The notes below the pieces were generated by a model. It had not been told where the DNA came from, did not search any database, and worked only from the letters and a program-made list of their open reading frames with translations. Below are positions 40,189 through 49,190 of a stretch of DNA of 64,000 nucleotides, one piece after another. The position numbers and the translations under genes were made by a program. This stretch comes from Deltaproteobacteria bacterium (GTDB taxonomy: Bacteria > Myxococcota > Kuafuiibacteriia > Kuafuiibacteriales > Kuafuiibacteriaceae): the NCBI GenBank assembly GCA_016713425.1, contig JADJPE010000005.1, positions 4,624,501-4,688,500 of the forward strand, given 5' to 3'. Each line of letters opens with the position of its first letter. Position 1 is the stretch's first letter.

Positions 40189-41013
40189 CTACGTGGTCGG
40201 AGGTGGCTTGGGACGGCTCTTCTTCGTCTGTTCCCCGAACCGATAGAGATGATGCTGTTTGATATACTCTAGGACCGGGGGTCTCAAAGCCGTCTGAAGG
40301 AACGCCAGATCCGTGCTTCCACGGACGGCGGTCGAGCTGATGTCGGTAAGGGCTGGGCCGGGATCCGGGCCGGGATCCGGGCCGGGGCCGGATAACCGGG
40401 GTGCTTCTGCGGGAACCGGAAGGGGTGCCGCAACCGGCGCGGGCGGCAAGCGGCTAAACGCCGTCCGAAGCGGGGTGGGCGAATCGCGGGCTGGCGTCCG
40501 TCGGGGGACGCGGATGGCTTTGACGAGTGCGCGTAGGGCTTCGCTCTCTTTCCACCGTCCTTGTTGAAGGTCTTCGAAAGTGTCGGCGCCAAGCAAGAGG
40601 GCGAAGTCGATGTCCGGATGGCGGGCGATCAGGTATCGAACGACGTCGATGGTGCCGATACGGGCTGAGGCCAGGCTCTTCGCGGTGCCCCCGTCGGGGT
40701 GGGCACCCGGTTGGCGCTGTGCGATTTCACGCTCCGTCGCGAGAACTTGCACGCGGCCCTGTGCCCTCGGGAGCGAAAGGAAGTTGAGGCGTGACATCTC
40801 GAGGCGATGGTCAAAGCTCGGCATGTCGCGCTTGTTTTCGAAGGCGTGAACGAAGACGGGTAGGATCCAGATTTCATCGGCGGGTCGACCGCCGAGCTCG
40901 GAAAAGGAAGCACGGTCGATCGCCCACTGCACAATCCCGGCGTGCCCGCCCATGCCGGTCGGGGGGTTTGCGGAGAGCCCAAACAATACGACTGTTCTTC
41001 TGGGCACGGTCAT
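40189..41013 (-). CDS. nadD: Nicotinate-mononucleotide adenylyltransferase-like protein
   Basis: 274 residues from ATG 41013; the longer frame to 41274 overlaps kinase 4 and is not coding. The fold signals are an N-terminal nucleotide-binding motif (VVLFGLSANPPTGMGGHAGIV, residues 9-28), DFALLLGADTFEDLQQ in the middle and ISSTAVR near the end, as in NadD enzymes that make deamido-NAD. The usual (H/T)xGH runs PPTGMGGH, two residues longer than the common PPTxGH spacing. A Pro/Ala insertion of about 55 residues, with GGGCCGGGATCC repeats at 40355-40390, separates the central part from ISST. Activity is plausible but altered motifs lower certainty. Confidence 0.72.
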   Translation of the reverse strand: MTVPRRTVVLFGLSANPPTGMGGHAGIVQWAIDRASFSELGGRPADEIWILPVFVHAFENKRDMPSFDHRLEMSRLNFLSLPRAQGRVQVLATEREIAQRQPGAHPDGGTAKSLASARIGTIDVVRYLIARHPDIDFALLLGADTFEDLQQGRWKESEALRALVKAIRVPRRTPARDSPTPLRTAFSRLPPAPVAAPLPVPAEAPRLSGPGPDPGPDPGPALTDISSTAVRGSTDLAFLQTALRPPVLEYIKQHHLYRFGEQTKKSRPKPPPTT

Positions 41014-41164
41014 GGCGGGTAGGCACACAGTGGCTGAGGTCCCATCTCCCCTCAAGTAGGGAGGCGTGGGTGGGGAGCGACTCGTTGACAGGCCGATCGC
41101 CGAGAATGATGATGGGCACGCGAGGCTTGGTCGGAGGCCGAGCGAAGCGCAGAAGGATGTGCAT

Positions 41165-43111
41165 GTGAGCGGCGAAGCTCCGAGGGAAGCTCCGAAGGTT
41201 CGGAGCGACCGTCTGGTCGGGATGTTGCTGGCCGGCAAGTACAAGATCATCGAGAAGATCGGCGAGGGGGGCATGGGCTCCGTCTACATCGCGACCGATC
41301 AGACGCTCGATCGCAAGGTCGCCATCAAGGTCCTCCTTGGGAGGCTGGCCGAAGATGAGATTGCCGTTCGGCGCTTCGAACAGGAGGCGAAGGCCATCTC
41401 GAAGATGCAGCACCCGAACACGGTGACCATCTACGAGTTTGGCGAAGTGCCCGCCGTGCAGGACGGGGATGATCGCCGTCTTTACATCGCGATGGAGTTC
41501 CTTCGCGGCCGCACGCTGACTCAGCTGCTTCGTGCCGAGAAGACGCTTTCGCCCATGCGCGCCTCGCGGATTCTTCGGCAGGTTTGCGCCTCATTGTCGG
41601 AGGCTCACGCGGTTGGGATCATCCACCGTGATCTGAAGCCGGATAACATCTTTTTGACCGAGGTGGGGAGCGACCGCGACTGGGTGAAGGTTCTCGATTT
41701 CGGTGTCGCAAAGCTCGCCAATTCGGAGTCGGCGGGGACGTTGACGCAGACCGGGATGATCTTCGGGACGCCCAAGTACATGTCGCCCGAGCAAGCCGAG
41801 GGGCGCCCGATCGATTACCGCGCCGACATCTACGCCCTTGGCGTCATCCTGTACGAGCTCTTGGTTGGACGTCCGCCGTTCTTGTCCGAGACGCCGGTCG
41901 GCCTGCTGCTCAAACACATCTCGGAGCCCCCGCCGCCCTTTGCGAAGATTCGCCCGGATCTTGGCATCGATCCGCATCTCGAGGGCATTGCGCTCAAGGC
42001 GCTGGCGAAGCAGCCGAGCGAGCGCCATCAGATGGTGGCTGAGCTCGCGGCGGCGCTCGAGCAGTTTGAAAGAACGCAAAGCGGAACGTTTCAGGTCCCG
42101 GTTGCCGGTTCGATGTCCGATGTTCGCCCCGGACTCGCGGGGCCGGGTCTGCCCACGGAGCTGATCGCAGGGCAATTTGGCGCGGCGGCACTCACCCCGG
42201 TGCCGCCGAACGCGGTACCGTCCGGCTTGTCGCTTGGGAGCATCGCGCCCGCGAGAGCACCACAGTCGCGTGGGTCGACGACCTTGCCCGAAGGCCCGGA
42301 TGGAGACGAGCTGTCACCCGCAACGCGCGCCACGACCCCCCTGGAGCTCGGCGACGCACTGGGCGCTTTGGCTGGGACGGCATCGAAACCAGAGCGACCG
42401 CTGAGAGGCCTCTTTGTCGGCGGCGTCGTGGCCTTTGCCGGTGCGCTGGGCCTGGCAGCCTTCGCCTTGAGTTCGCGCACGCCCCGGGTGGAGGCGGTCA
42501 GGATGGACGCCGTGACCGAGACATCCGTGTCGCCGGCGCTATCGCCGAAGATCACCCCCGTGGCCCCCCCGGATGTCCCAGCCAAGACCACGCCCGACCT
42601 GACCGGGCCAACGACTCCGGGAACCCCCACCGGCCCGGCGGCTCAGGCGGAACCGTCCGAACGGATTTCAGATCAGGCCGCACGAACGGAGCGCCGGGGG
42701 ACCCGTCCCCGCGCGCGGGCGCGTGCCGATGCCCCGGTGGTCCAAGCCGTGGCGCGCGTTCGCTTCTCGTTCAAGTCCGAGCCGGATGGTGCCCTCGTCT
42801 TGCTCGATGGCCAAGAGATTGGACGAACGCCTTTTGTCCGCGAGTTCCCGCGCAACTCGGGGACCTTGAAGCTGTCGGTCCGAAAGCGTGGCTTCCAGGA
42901 AAAGATCATCGCGCGATCGACCAGCCGCGACCAAGAGATCGAGGTTCCGCTCGTGCGTGAGGGCCGCGTCTTCGAGCGGGACGTCGATCGTACGCGTAGA
43001 AACGGCGACGACGAACGCTGCAAAGACGGGAGCAAGCCGCCCTGCAAGGCGGTCTCAGAGCGCCGGTCCAGTCGTGATCCTCTTCGAGAGAAGGTGGGCG
43101 ATCTGAAGTAG
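41165..43111 (+). CDS. Transmembrane Ser/Thr protein kinase with PEGA domain (kinase 4)
   Basis: 648 residues from GTG 41165, chosen because AGAAGGA lies 7 nt upstream; the frame extends to 41066. The kinase domain is canonical: IGEGGMGSVYIA loop, VAIK lysine K55, HRDLKPDN (HRD 154-156), DFG 178-180, FGTPKYMSPEQ. A Pro/Ser/Ala linker leads to one membrane span (about 416-437). The exported C-terminal part carries a PEGA domain (about 532-585: VRFSFKSEPDGALVLLDGQEIGRTPFVREF) and a basic, Cys-containing tail. It diverges from nadD across 151 bp. Confidence 0.94.
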   Translation: MSGEAPREAPKVRSDRLVGMLLAGKYKIIEKIGEGGMGSVYIATDQTLDRKVAIKVLLGRLAEDEIAVRRFEQEAKAISKMQHPNTVTIYEFGEVPAVQDGDDRRLYIAMEFLRGRTLTQLLRAEKTLSPMRASRILRQVCASLSEAHAVGIIHRDLKPDNIFLTEVGSDRDWVKVLDFGVAKLANSESAGTLTQTGMIFGTPKYMSPEQAEGRPIDYRADIYALGVILYELLVGRPPFLSETPVGLLLKHISEPPPPFAKIRPDLGIDPHLEGIALKALAKQPSERHQMVAELAAALEQFERTQSGTFQVPVAGSMSDVRPGLAGPGLPTELIAGQFGAAALTPVPPNAVPSGLSLGSIAPARAPQSRGSTTLPEGPDGDELSPATRATTPLELGDALGALAGTASKPERPLRGLFVGGVVAFAGALGLAAFALSSRTPRVEAVRMDAVTETSVSPALSPKITPVAPPDVPAKTTPDLTGPTTPGTPTGPAAQAEPSERISDQAARTERRGTRPRARARADAPVVQAVARVRFSFKSEPDGALVLLDGQEIGRTPFVREFPRNSGTLKLSVRKRGFQEKIIARSTSRDQEIEVPLVREGRVFERDVDRTRRNGDDERCKDGSKPPCKAVSERRSSRDPLREKVGDLK

Positions 43112-43146
43112 CCGTGAGTGCGGCAGGCGCTCGTAGGGGCTCGTCC

Positions 43147-43231
43147 GAATCGTGAGCCTCATCGAATCGTGAGCCTCATCGAATCGTGAGCCTCATCGAA
43201 TCGCGAGCCTCATCGAATCGCGAGCCTTGTC
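43147..43231. repeat. 17-bp tandem repeat, five units, between convergent genes
   Basis: Five head-to-tail copies of GAATCGTGAGCCTCATC at 43147, 43164, 43181, 43198 and 43215. The first three are identical. The fourth has GCG for GTG. The fifth also differs near its end (TTGTC). The array lies between kinase 4 and the lipoprotein gene, whose 3' ends face each other (43112-43263), and no open reading frame covers it. Confidence 0.94.
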
Positions 43232-43263
43232 CGAGGGTTGGAATTGCGTGCTGACTCGCCTCG

Positions 43264-44496
43264 CTACGGCGCTGTCTCGAGCTCCATCTTGTCGTCGAAT
43301 TCAGGAAGCACGCCCATTGCGTCGGGCTCACGGTCGCCCACGCAGCGGATGCCGTATTCGCGCGCCCGTGCGGTGTCAGGGAGCTCATTCGGTTCGCGCT
43401 CGACGCGTCGACCGAAGATCCCGATGGTCTCTCGATCGACGTCTTCATCGCGGTAGCTGCCGCCGAAAAGCGCGCCGCGTGACCCGGTGAACTGACCGTT
43501 CGCGGCGGTGATGCAGAGCGGCCAATCGGCGCGGAGGGGCAGGTCATCAGCCGGTTTGTACTGCGCGAACACGCACGCTGACCCGCTTGGGCAAGTCGGC
43601 GGATTCGATGCGCTCCAGGGCGTGTCGGCGCCGGGAAGCGGCGCGGAACAGAACCACGGATAGCCGACGATGTTGCTCGGCCGCGTTGCGGGGAATAGAT
43701 CGGCCGTCCACTCACTCACGTTCCCGAGCAGATCGTGGATGCTCACGCCGTCGGTGCCGAGGACGACATCGTGGGTGGCTGCACCCTGAGGCTTCTTGTT
43801 GCTCGCCAACACCGGACGAGGCTTCAGGCAGGCTCCGGACTTCAGCACCGCGTCGTCACACGTGACCGGCGCGTCGTTGCCGGTCGGGAAGGCCGTGAAG
43901 GTCCCGGTGCTCGTGTCGGTCAAGCCGGCTTGCCGAATGACGATGTGCTCGATGCCGGTTGGAAGACGGCGCCCAAGAAAACCACAGAACCGCGAAGCCT
44001 CATCCTGGCTGACCTCGACGATGGGACAAGCGTCGAAGCGGTCCTTGTCGCTGCATACTTGGCTTTGATTTGCGTCGTTCGGATCGGGCTTTTTGCACTG
44101 CCCCGAATCGTAGCAGAGCTGAAATAGATCGTTCGTTGCCTCGACCACATCGACCTTGAGCGCCTTCGGAACGGCGCGAACGAAGCAGCTGTGAGCCACA
44201 TTCGCGGGAATTGGGGTCGGGATGCCGTCTCGGCCTTGAATGGTCGCTGCGTCGCTCGATGTCGCGGTCACGCCGATCCGAGTGCACAGCTCGTTCATGG
44301 GCGGTTCATCTCGCGTGGCGTCGACGAGATAGATGCGCCCGCTATATTCGACGGTCGCCTGGAGCGGCAGATTCGGGAGGTCGACCCCGTCGACACACCC
44401 CAACAGGGTCGCCATCGGGGCAATCCAGAGAAGTGCCGCTCGCGTCCAAAGCCGTTCTTCACGCTTCAGCATGGTCATCGTTCTTCGTCCTCGCAT
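43264..44496 (-). CDS. Formylglycine-generating-enzyme (SUMF1)-like lipoprotein
   Basis: 410 residues from ATG 44496, which overlaps the upstream stop as TGATG and has GGGGAG 6 nt before it. Lipobox LLGC (C34) marks an exported lipoprotein. The mature part has the FGE-sulfatase fold pattern: ASRFCGFLGRRLPTGIE, HDLLGNVSEWTADLF, and a closing GGSYRDEDVDRE...RARE-YGIRCVG resembling the R-GGSW...GFRC end of the family. Enzymatic members oxidise a target Cys to formylglycine; many bacterial relatives only bind carbohydrate or peptide. The active-site Cys pair is not obvious, so a non-catalytic role is possible. Operon with the TPR-PEGA protein. Confidence 0.72.
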   Translation of the reverse strand: MRGRRTMTMLKREERLWTRAALLWIAPMATLLGCVDGVDLPNLPLQATVEYSGRIYLVDATRDEPPMNELCTRIGVTATSSDAATIQGRDGIPTPIPANVAHSCFVRAVPKALKVDVVEATNDLFQLCYDSGQCKKPDPNDANQSQVCSDKDRFDACPIVEVSQDEASRFCGFLGRRLPTGIEHIVIRQAGLTDTSTGTFTAFPTGNDAPVTCDDAVLKSGACLKPRPVLASNKKPQGAATHDVVLGTDGVSIHDLLGNVSEWTADLFPATRPSNIVGYPWFCSAPLPGADTPWSASNPPTCPSGSACVFAQYKPADDLPLRADWPLCITAANGQFTGSRGALFGGSYRDEDVDRETIGIFGRRVEREPNELPDTARAREYGIRCVGDREPDAMGVLPEFDDKMELETAP

Positions 44497-46070
44497 CAGA
44501 AGCTCCCCGTGAGGCCTAGGCCTGCGCCATCGGCGGTTGGGGCCAAGGTTAGGCCCGTCAAGCGCACCCATGCGGTATCGTTGCGATCGCGGTGGAGTGC
44601 ATCCGCGCTGACCGGGGGCGTGGGCTCGGGGCGGAACCACTTGATGCAATAGAAGGTCAGCCCACCCGCTGCGAACACCGCGCCGCCCACGATGGACCAA
44701 GTTTGTATCTTCTTCAGCGTGTTGAGTTCTGAGTTGTCCCGGAGGTTCTTGCTGTCGGGACCGCGGTAGATCTCGCCCGGCGTGCGCGATGCGAGGTCTC
44801 CGTAGAGATCCTTCTTGATCACGAGCTTCTGGTAGGCGAAGGGCCCGGCGACGCCGAGCGCGCCTCCGACAATGCCGATCAGCATCAGGTTCCGTCCCCA
44901 CGCGGAGAGCGTTTCGTCGGAGACAGGCGCGGAGTACTTCTCGAGCCGGACATCGACCGCGTTCGTGCCGTCCTTGGTCACGATGATGATTTCGTTCCAG
45001 CGCTCATAGCCCGCGAGCTCGACCGTAACTTGGTGGGGACCGGCCGAGAGCGCCTTCTTCTGGCGGAAGGGCGAGAGCCCGACGATGGCGCCGTCGACAA
45101 AGATGCGCGCGCCTTCCTTGTCGACGTTGATCGTCGCGTAGCCGACGTTTTGCAGCTCCTTCATCTCGAAATCCAGGGCGAGCGGCTTGTCGTCCGGCAT
45201 GACGAATTCGCGTTTGATCGGCTCGTATCCGTTGAGATCCAGGAAGAGGGTGTGAGGGCCGGGCGTGACCTTGAACCGAAAGTTGGTCTGACCCTGAAGG
45301 CCCTGGTTTCGATCGTCGAGGTAGATTTCGGCGCCCGGCGGGTTCGAGTTGACGGTCAACTCTTGATATCGCTCCATGATCGACTTCTTGAGGCGTTTGA
45401 TCGTGTTCTCGACGTCGGGTCGGTCGGGCGCATTCGGGTCGAGCTCGAGGTATTGTTGAAAGTAGTCGATACCTTCCTCGTAGCGACCCATCTTCTCGTA
45501 GCACTTGGCGACGTTGTAGAGGGCGGCGCTCTTCGCGACCGCATCAAACGCCGCCTTGAATTCCTCGATGGCGGTCTCGTAGTCACCCTTCGAATAGGCA
45601 GCCCGGCCCGCTTGCAGGCGGGCCTCGTATCGACCCTCGGGCGTGCTGGCGTCGGGGCCAAGCTGCCGTTTGAGCAACTCGATCTTGTCGAGCGCTTCGG
45701 CGCGGTCGCGGGCGTTGGTCTCGAGTGCAACGTACCTTTCATACCACTCGATCGCATGCTTCCAGTCGGAGAGGCGTTCGTGGCAGCGCGCGATGTTGAA
45801 CGTCAGCGCGGCCGTTGGCGCGATGTCGAGCGCGCGCTTGAAGGACTCCAGGGCCTCCGTGTACTTCCCAGCCTGGTAGTACGTGCGTCCCGCTTCCGCG
45901 TGAAGCTTCGCCACCTCGGGGGTGGCGGTGCTCGATGTTGTGGTCGGCGCGGCGCTCGCGTCTTGGAGTTCGCCGTACATGAGCAGCATACCAAGGGGAA
46001 CACATAAGAGGCGAAGCCGGGCGCGCGCAGGCGGCAAGGGTCCGAGTCGCATGGGTTGGGACACTTTCAT
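44496..46070 (-). CDS. Membrane protein with TPR and PEGA domains
   Basis: 524 residues from ATG 46070; a GTG at 46109 and ATG at 46052 are alternatives without a decisive ribosome site. A signal-like segment (ARLRLLCVPLGMLLMYG) precedes TPR repeats (VAKLHAEAGRTYYQAGKYTEALESFKRALDIAPT..., and two more) to about residue 225, then a PEGA domain (SNPPGAEIYLDDRNQG) and a second (VDKEGARIFVDGAIVG), and two membrane spans (IGIVGGALGVAGPFAY; WSIVGGAVFAAGGLTFYC). It therefore combines exported repeats with two C-terminal anchors. It is translated first in the overlapping pair with the FGE-like lipoprotein, suggesting a common complex. Confidence 0.85.
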   Translation of the reverse strand: MKVSQPMRLGPLPPARARLRLLCVPLGMLLMYGELQDASAAPTTTSSTATPEVAKLHAEAGRTYYQAGKYTEALESFKRALDIAPTAALTFNIARCHERLSDWKHAIEWYERYVALETNARDRAEALDKIELLKRQLGPDASTPEGRYEARLQAGRAAYSKGDYETAIEEFKAAFDAVAKSAALYNVAKCYEKMGRYEEGIDYFQQYLELDPNAPDRPDVENTIKRLKKSIMERYQELTVNSNPPGAEIYLDDRNQGLQGQTNFRFKVTPGPHTLFLDLNGYEPIKREFVMPDDKPLALDFEMKELQNVGYATINVDKEGARIFVDGAIVGLSPFRQKKALSAGPHQVTVELAGYERWNEIIIVTKDGTNAVDVRLEKYSAPVSDETLSAWGRNLMLIGIVGGALGVAGPFAYQKLVIKKDLYGDLASRTPGEIYRGPDSKNLRDNSELNTLKKIQTWSIVGGAVFAAGGLTFYCIKWFRPEPTPPVSADALHRDRNDTAWVRLTGLTLAPTADGAGLGLTGSF

Positions 46071-46191
46071 GGTTTGAGCGAACCGCCAAGATCGCTTTGA
46101 TTCCGTCACGTTCCATTTTGTGGGGCCATGGCCGTGATAACCCGTAACTCGAGATGGTCCCTCTCATGCGCCCTCTGGGACGAATCCATCC

Positions 46192-46220
46192 TTGCTCGGT
46201 TCGTCTGGCGTGTGTTAGGC
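46192..46220 (+). promoter_or_regulatory. Possible promoter of rpsB
   Basis: TTGCTC, 17 bp, TTAGGC. A start near 46227 would give an rpsB leader of about 120 nt, long enough for the S2-type feedback leader known in other bacteria. The hexamers are only moderate matches. Confidence 0.25.
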
Positions 46221-46349
46221 ACACCCGGATCCGGGAGAAGCTCCGGAAAATACGCACGCCAGGCAGTGGGCGAGCGGGTGCCGGTCGATGCCGGCCGCGT
46301 CGTCGAAAGCAGCCGGGCGGTGGAACAACCCAAAGAGAGGTATTGCCCA

Positions 46350-47198
46350 ATGTCCATCGTTACCATGAAGCAGATGCTCGAGGCCGGAGTTCACTTCGGT
46401 CACCAGACCAAGCGCTGGAACCCGAAGATGAAGCCATACATTTTCGGGGCCCGAAATGGCATCTACATCATCGATCTGCAGCAGACGGTCGTGATGTGGC
46501 GACGCGCCTACGATTTCGTCGTCGACCTCGCGTCACGCGGCGAGAAAGTCCTGTTTGTGGGCACCAAGAAGCAGGCCCAGGACGTTGTGGCTGAAGAGGC
46601 CCAGCGCGCCGGCATGTTCTACGTCAACAATCGTTGGCTTGGTGGAACGCTGACGAACTTCAAGACGGTCAAGGGCTCGATCGAGCAGCTCCGGGGCATT
46701 GAGCGGATGGAGGCCGACGGCACGTTCGAGAAACTGCCGAAGAAAGAGGTCCTCAGTCTCAATCGGGATCGCGCCAAGCTGGAGCGATCGCTGGGCGGTA
46801 TCAAAGACATGAATCGCTTGCCGGCCGCCGTCTTCATCATCGATCCCAAGAAGGAACATATCGCGGTCTCGGAGGCGAATCGTCTCCAGATTCCCGTGGT
46901 GGCGATCGTCGACACCAACTGCGATCCAGACCTCATCGACTACGTGATCCCGGGCAATGATGATGCGATTCGTTCGATCAAGCTGTTCACGGCCAATATG
47001 GCCGACGCGTGCCTGGAAGGAACATCCAAGTACCAGGAGCAAATGGACGAGAAGAAAACAGCGCAAGATCCCGAGCGGGAGCGCAAGCGTGAGGAAGCAC
47101 CTCGCGCCGAAGGCGGGCCGGAGGTCGAGCGCGTGGCGCGCCTGCCTCGAGACGCCGAGCCTGGGGCTGCGTCGATCTCTGCAAACCCCTCGGCCTAG
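46350..47198 (+). CDS. rpsB: 30S ribosomal protein S2
   Basis: 282 residues from ATG 46350, with AGAGAGG 9 nt upstream. The S2 core is complete (MKQMLEAGVHFGHQTKRWNPKM, YIIDLQQT, FVGTKKQAQD, NNRWLGGTLTN, PVVAIVDTNCDPDLIDYVIPGNDDA). Bacterial S2 is usually 230-260 residues; the extra is a charged C-terminal tail (about 245-282). It is followed by tsf after 126 bp, the usual rpsB-tsf order. Confidence 0.98.
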   Translation: MSIVTMKQMLEAGVHFGHQTKRWNPKMKPYIFGARNGIYIIDLQQTVVMWRRAYDFVVDLASRGEKVLFVGTKKQAQDVVAEEAQRAGMFYVNNRWLGGTLTNFKTVKGSIEQLRGIERMEADGTFEKLPKKEVLSLNRDRAKLERSLGGIKDMNRLPAAVFIIDPKKEHIAVSEANRLQIPVVAIVDTNCDPDLIDYVIPGNDDAIRSIKLFTANMADACLEGTSKYQEQMDEKKTAQDPERERKREEAPRAEGGPEVERVARLPRDAEPGAASISANPSA

Positions 47199-47324
47199 TC
47201 GCACGCGGCGGGCGTGGACGGATCGTTTCCCAATCGAATCGCGCAGGCATGGTTTCGCGGCGGCCCTCGCCGGCCGTCGACATCGGGCTGCGCCTTCGCC
47301 AACAGGACAGCAAGGTAGGATCAG

Positions 47325-47987
47325 ATGACAACGATTAGCGCAAAGGACGTCAAGGAGCTCCGCGACCGAGTCAACGCGGGCATGATGGATTGCAAGAAGG
47401 CCCTCGAGGAGAGCGGTGGCGATCAAACCAAAGCGATCGAGTGGCTTCGCAAGAAGGGTCTGGCCGACGACAAGAAGTCCGCGCGGATTGCGGCCGAGGG
47501 GATGGTGGGCAGCTACATCCACCTCGGGGGCAAGATCGGCGTGATGGTCGAGGTCAACTGCGAGACGGACTTCGTCGCCCGAAGCGAAGACTTCAAGACA
47601 TTCGTCAAAGAAGTCGCGATGCACATTGCGGCGGCGGCACCGAAGTGGTTGGTCCGCGAAGACGTGCCTGAGGCAGCGATCGCCAAGGAGCGTGAAGTCT
47701 TCCATGCTCAGGTCGTAGAGGCAGGGAAGCCGGCCAACATTGCCGACAAGATCGTCGACGGCAAGCTCGACAAGTGGTTTGGCGAGGTCTGTCTCATGGA
47801 GCAGCCATGGGTCAAAGAGCCCAAGCAGACGATCGAGGTTCTTCGGTCCGAGGTACAGCAGAAGACGGGTGAGAAGATCGCGGTTCGGCGGTTCGTTCGG
47901 TTTGTTCTCGGTGAGGGCATCGAGAAGAAGAAGGAGAACCTTGCTGAGGAAATCGCGAAGATGCAGGATGCGGCCCGGAACACCTGA
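47325..47987 (+). CDS. tsf: Elongation factor Ts
   Basis: 220 residues. EF-Ts recycles EF-Tu by displacing GDP. The N-terminal domain (KELRDRVNAGMMDCKKALEE, AIEWLRKKGLADDKKS) and core (VEVNCETDFVAR) are typical. The length is toward the short end (bacterial EF-Ts are about 200-300), with one core subdomain, as in several deltaproteobacteria-like lineages. A GGTAGGA-type ribosome site precedes the ATG. It is probably co-transcribed with rpsB. Confidence 0.98.
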   Translation: MTTISAKDVKELRDRVNAGMMDCKKALEESGGDQTKAIEWLRKKGLADDKKSARIAAEGMVGSYIHLGGKIGVMVEVNCETDFVARSEDFKTFVKEVAMHIAAAAPKWLVREDVPEAAIAKEREVFHAQVVEAGKPANIADKIVDGKLDKWFGEVCLMEQPWVKEPKQTIEVLRSEVQQKTGEKIAVRRFVRFVLGEGIEKKKENLAEEIAKMQDAARNT

Positions 47988-48103
47988 AACGCTTGAGCGC
48001 GACGGACCGCGTCCCCCGTCTAATCGACGCGGTCACGTCGCGCGCGTTTGCAAGCTGCTTTGGGCGTCGGATCGTTAGGGCGTCGACGTCGAGGAGGTCC
48101 AGG

Positions 48104-48562
48104 ATGCGGATTAGCTTTGGAACGTTTTCGATGGAGGCGCCGGAGGGCTGGTCTCTGTCGTCGATCATCATGTCGGGGCCCATCGATGAGGCGATCAAGC
48201 TCGGGCCGACGACGGCCAGGCAGGTCCCCGGATTTCAGCGGAACCTCATCACGACCTTCGAGGAGGTGGGCGAGGGCGTGACGAATGAAGCCTACGTCGA
48301 CCGGCAAATCGAAGGGCTGCGGCAGGCGGGTGTCCCGCGGCAAGAGGGCGCCAAGCCGCTGAAGATCAAGCTAGGGAGCGGTGCTGACGGGCTTTTGACC
48401 GAGCAAGTGATCCAGGGCGCGACGGGCGAGCGGGTTCGACAGATGCAGCTCGTCTTCATCAAAGATGGCATTGCGCACACCGCGATCGCTTCGCATCTCG
48501 ACGGCGCACCGTTCGAGTCGGCGCGCGCTGAGTTCCGCCGCTTGCTCGAAAGCTTCCAGTAG
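48104..48562 (+). CDS. DUF1795/DcrB-like protein
   Basis: 152 residues from ATG 48104, with GGAGG about 7 nt upstream; the frame extends to 47993 without support. The short beta-rich start (ISFGTFSMEAPEGWSLSS), GFQRNLITTFEEV and the final RAEFRRLLESFQ match the DUF1795/DcrB fold, often found with type VI secretion or phage-related envelope genes but of unknown activity. No signal peptide, so probably cytoplasmic. It may read through from tsf. Confidence 0.65.
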   Translation: MRISFGTFSMEAPEGWSLSSIIMSGPIDEAIKLGPTTARQVPGFQRNLITTFEEVGEGVTNEAYVDRQIEGLRQAGVPRQEGAKPLKIKLGSGADGLLTEQVIQGATGERVRQMQLVFIKDGIAHTAIASHLDGAPFESARAEFRRLLESFQ

Positions 48563-48622
48563 CCCACCTCAAGTCCTGGACGGTCACCTCGTCTCGTGCG
48601 CGGAGGATCGACCCTCGGGCCC

Positions 48623-49048
48623 TTAAGGTGAGGGCATCAGTCCGGCCCGCGCTGCGATCAGCTCAGCGAGTTCGCGGTGTTGTCGAATGAAGCCGCTGAG
48701 GACGAAACCGCCGCCCGATCGTGTGGTCACGTAGTAGCCTCCAAGCGGAATCTCACTCGACTGCAGATGGATGATCTCATCCCAGTCGAAGTGCTCAAAC
48801 TCCGTCGCGCCGCGGTAGGTGACGCCGTACTCGTCAATCACGAAGGCCATGCTCCAGTAGTACGCGACAAACACGAGAAAAAAGACGACGAAGAATGCGG
48901 CGGAGGCGATCGCGTAGTTGGGTAGCCGTCCAACCACACTGAGCGTTGCCCCGGCGAGCCAGAACACGAAGGCCACCAGCACCGTGATGCGCACCGGCCA
49001 GTTCGCCCTGAACTCTCGGGCATCTCGTCTTGACCCCGGACTCACCAC
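48623..49048 (-). CDS. Small membrane protein with PH-like domain
   Basis: 141 residues with two N-terminal membrane spans (ITVLVAFVFWLAGATLSVVG; YAIASAAFFVVFFLVFVAYYW) followed by a beta-rich segment (MAFVIDEYGVTYRGATEFEHFDWDEI), typical of bacterial PH-domain (YdbS-like) membrane proteins. Function unknown. It diverges from the MoxR gene and converges with the DUF1795-like gene. Confidence 0.68.
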   Translation of the reverse strand: MVSPGSRRDAREFRANWPVRITVLVAFVFWLAGATLSVVGRLPNYAIASAAFFVVFFLVFVAYYWSMAFVIDEYGVTYRGATEFEHFDWDEIIHLQSSEIPLGGYYVTTRSGGGFVLSGFIRQHRELAELIAARAGLMPSP

Positions 49049-49190
49049 GCTACGTCAATTAGACGGGAAGCGGGTTCGAGCCGTCAAATGGCCGGCCGTC
49101 GGATGTAGGGCGGATGCATCCTTGGGTTTGTACCATGGTGCCGAGAGAACCGGTTTATGTGCCACAATCACCCTCGGTTTGGCGATCGGT

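Noticed and set aside
41014..41274. 87-codon upstream extension of the nadD-like gene
   Set aside because: It overlaps kinase 4, has no NadD homology, and an internal ATG gives the normal start.
44497..44901. Upstream extension of the FGE-like lipoprotein gene
   Set aside because: It runs through the coding end of the TPR-PEGA gene in another frame; the coupled TGATG start at 44496 fits better.
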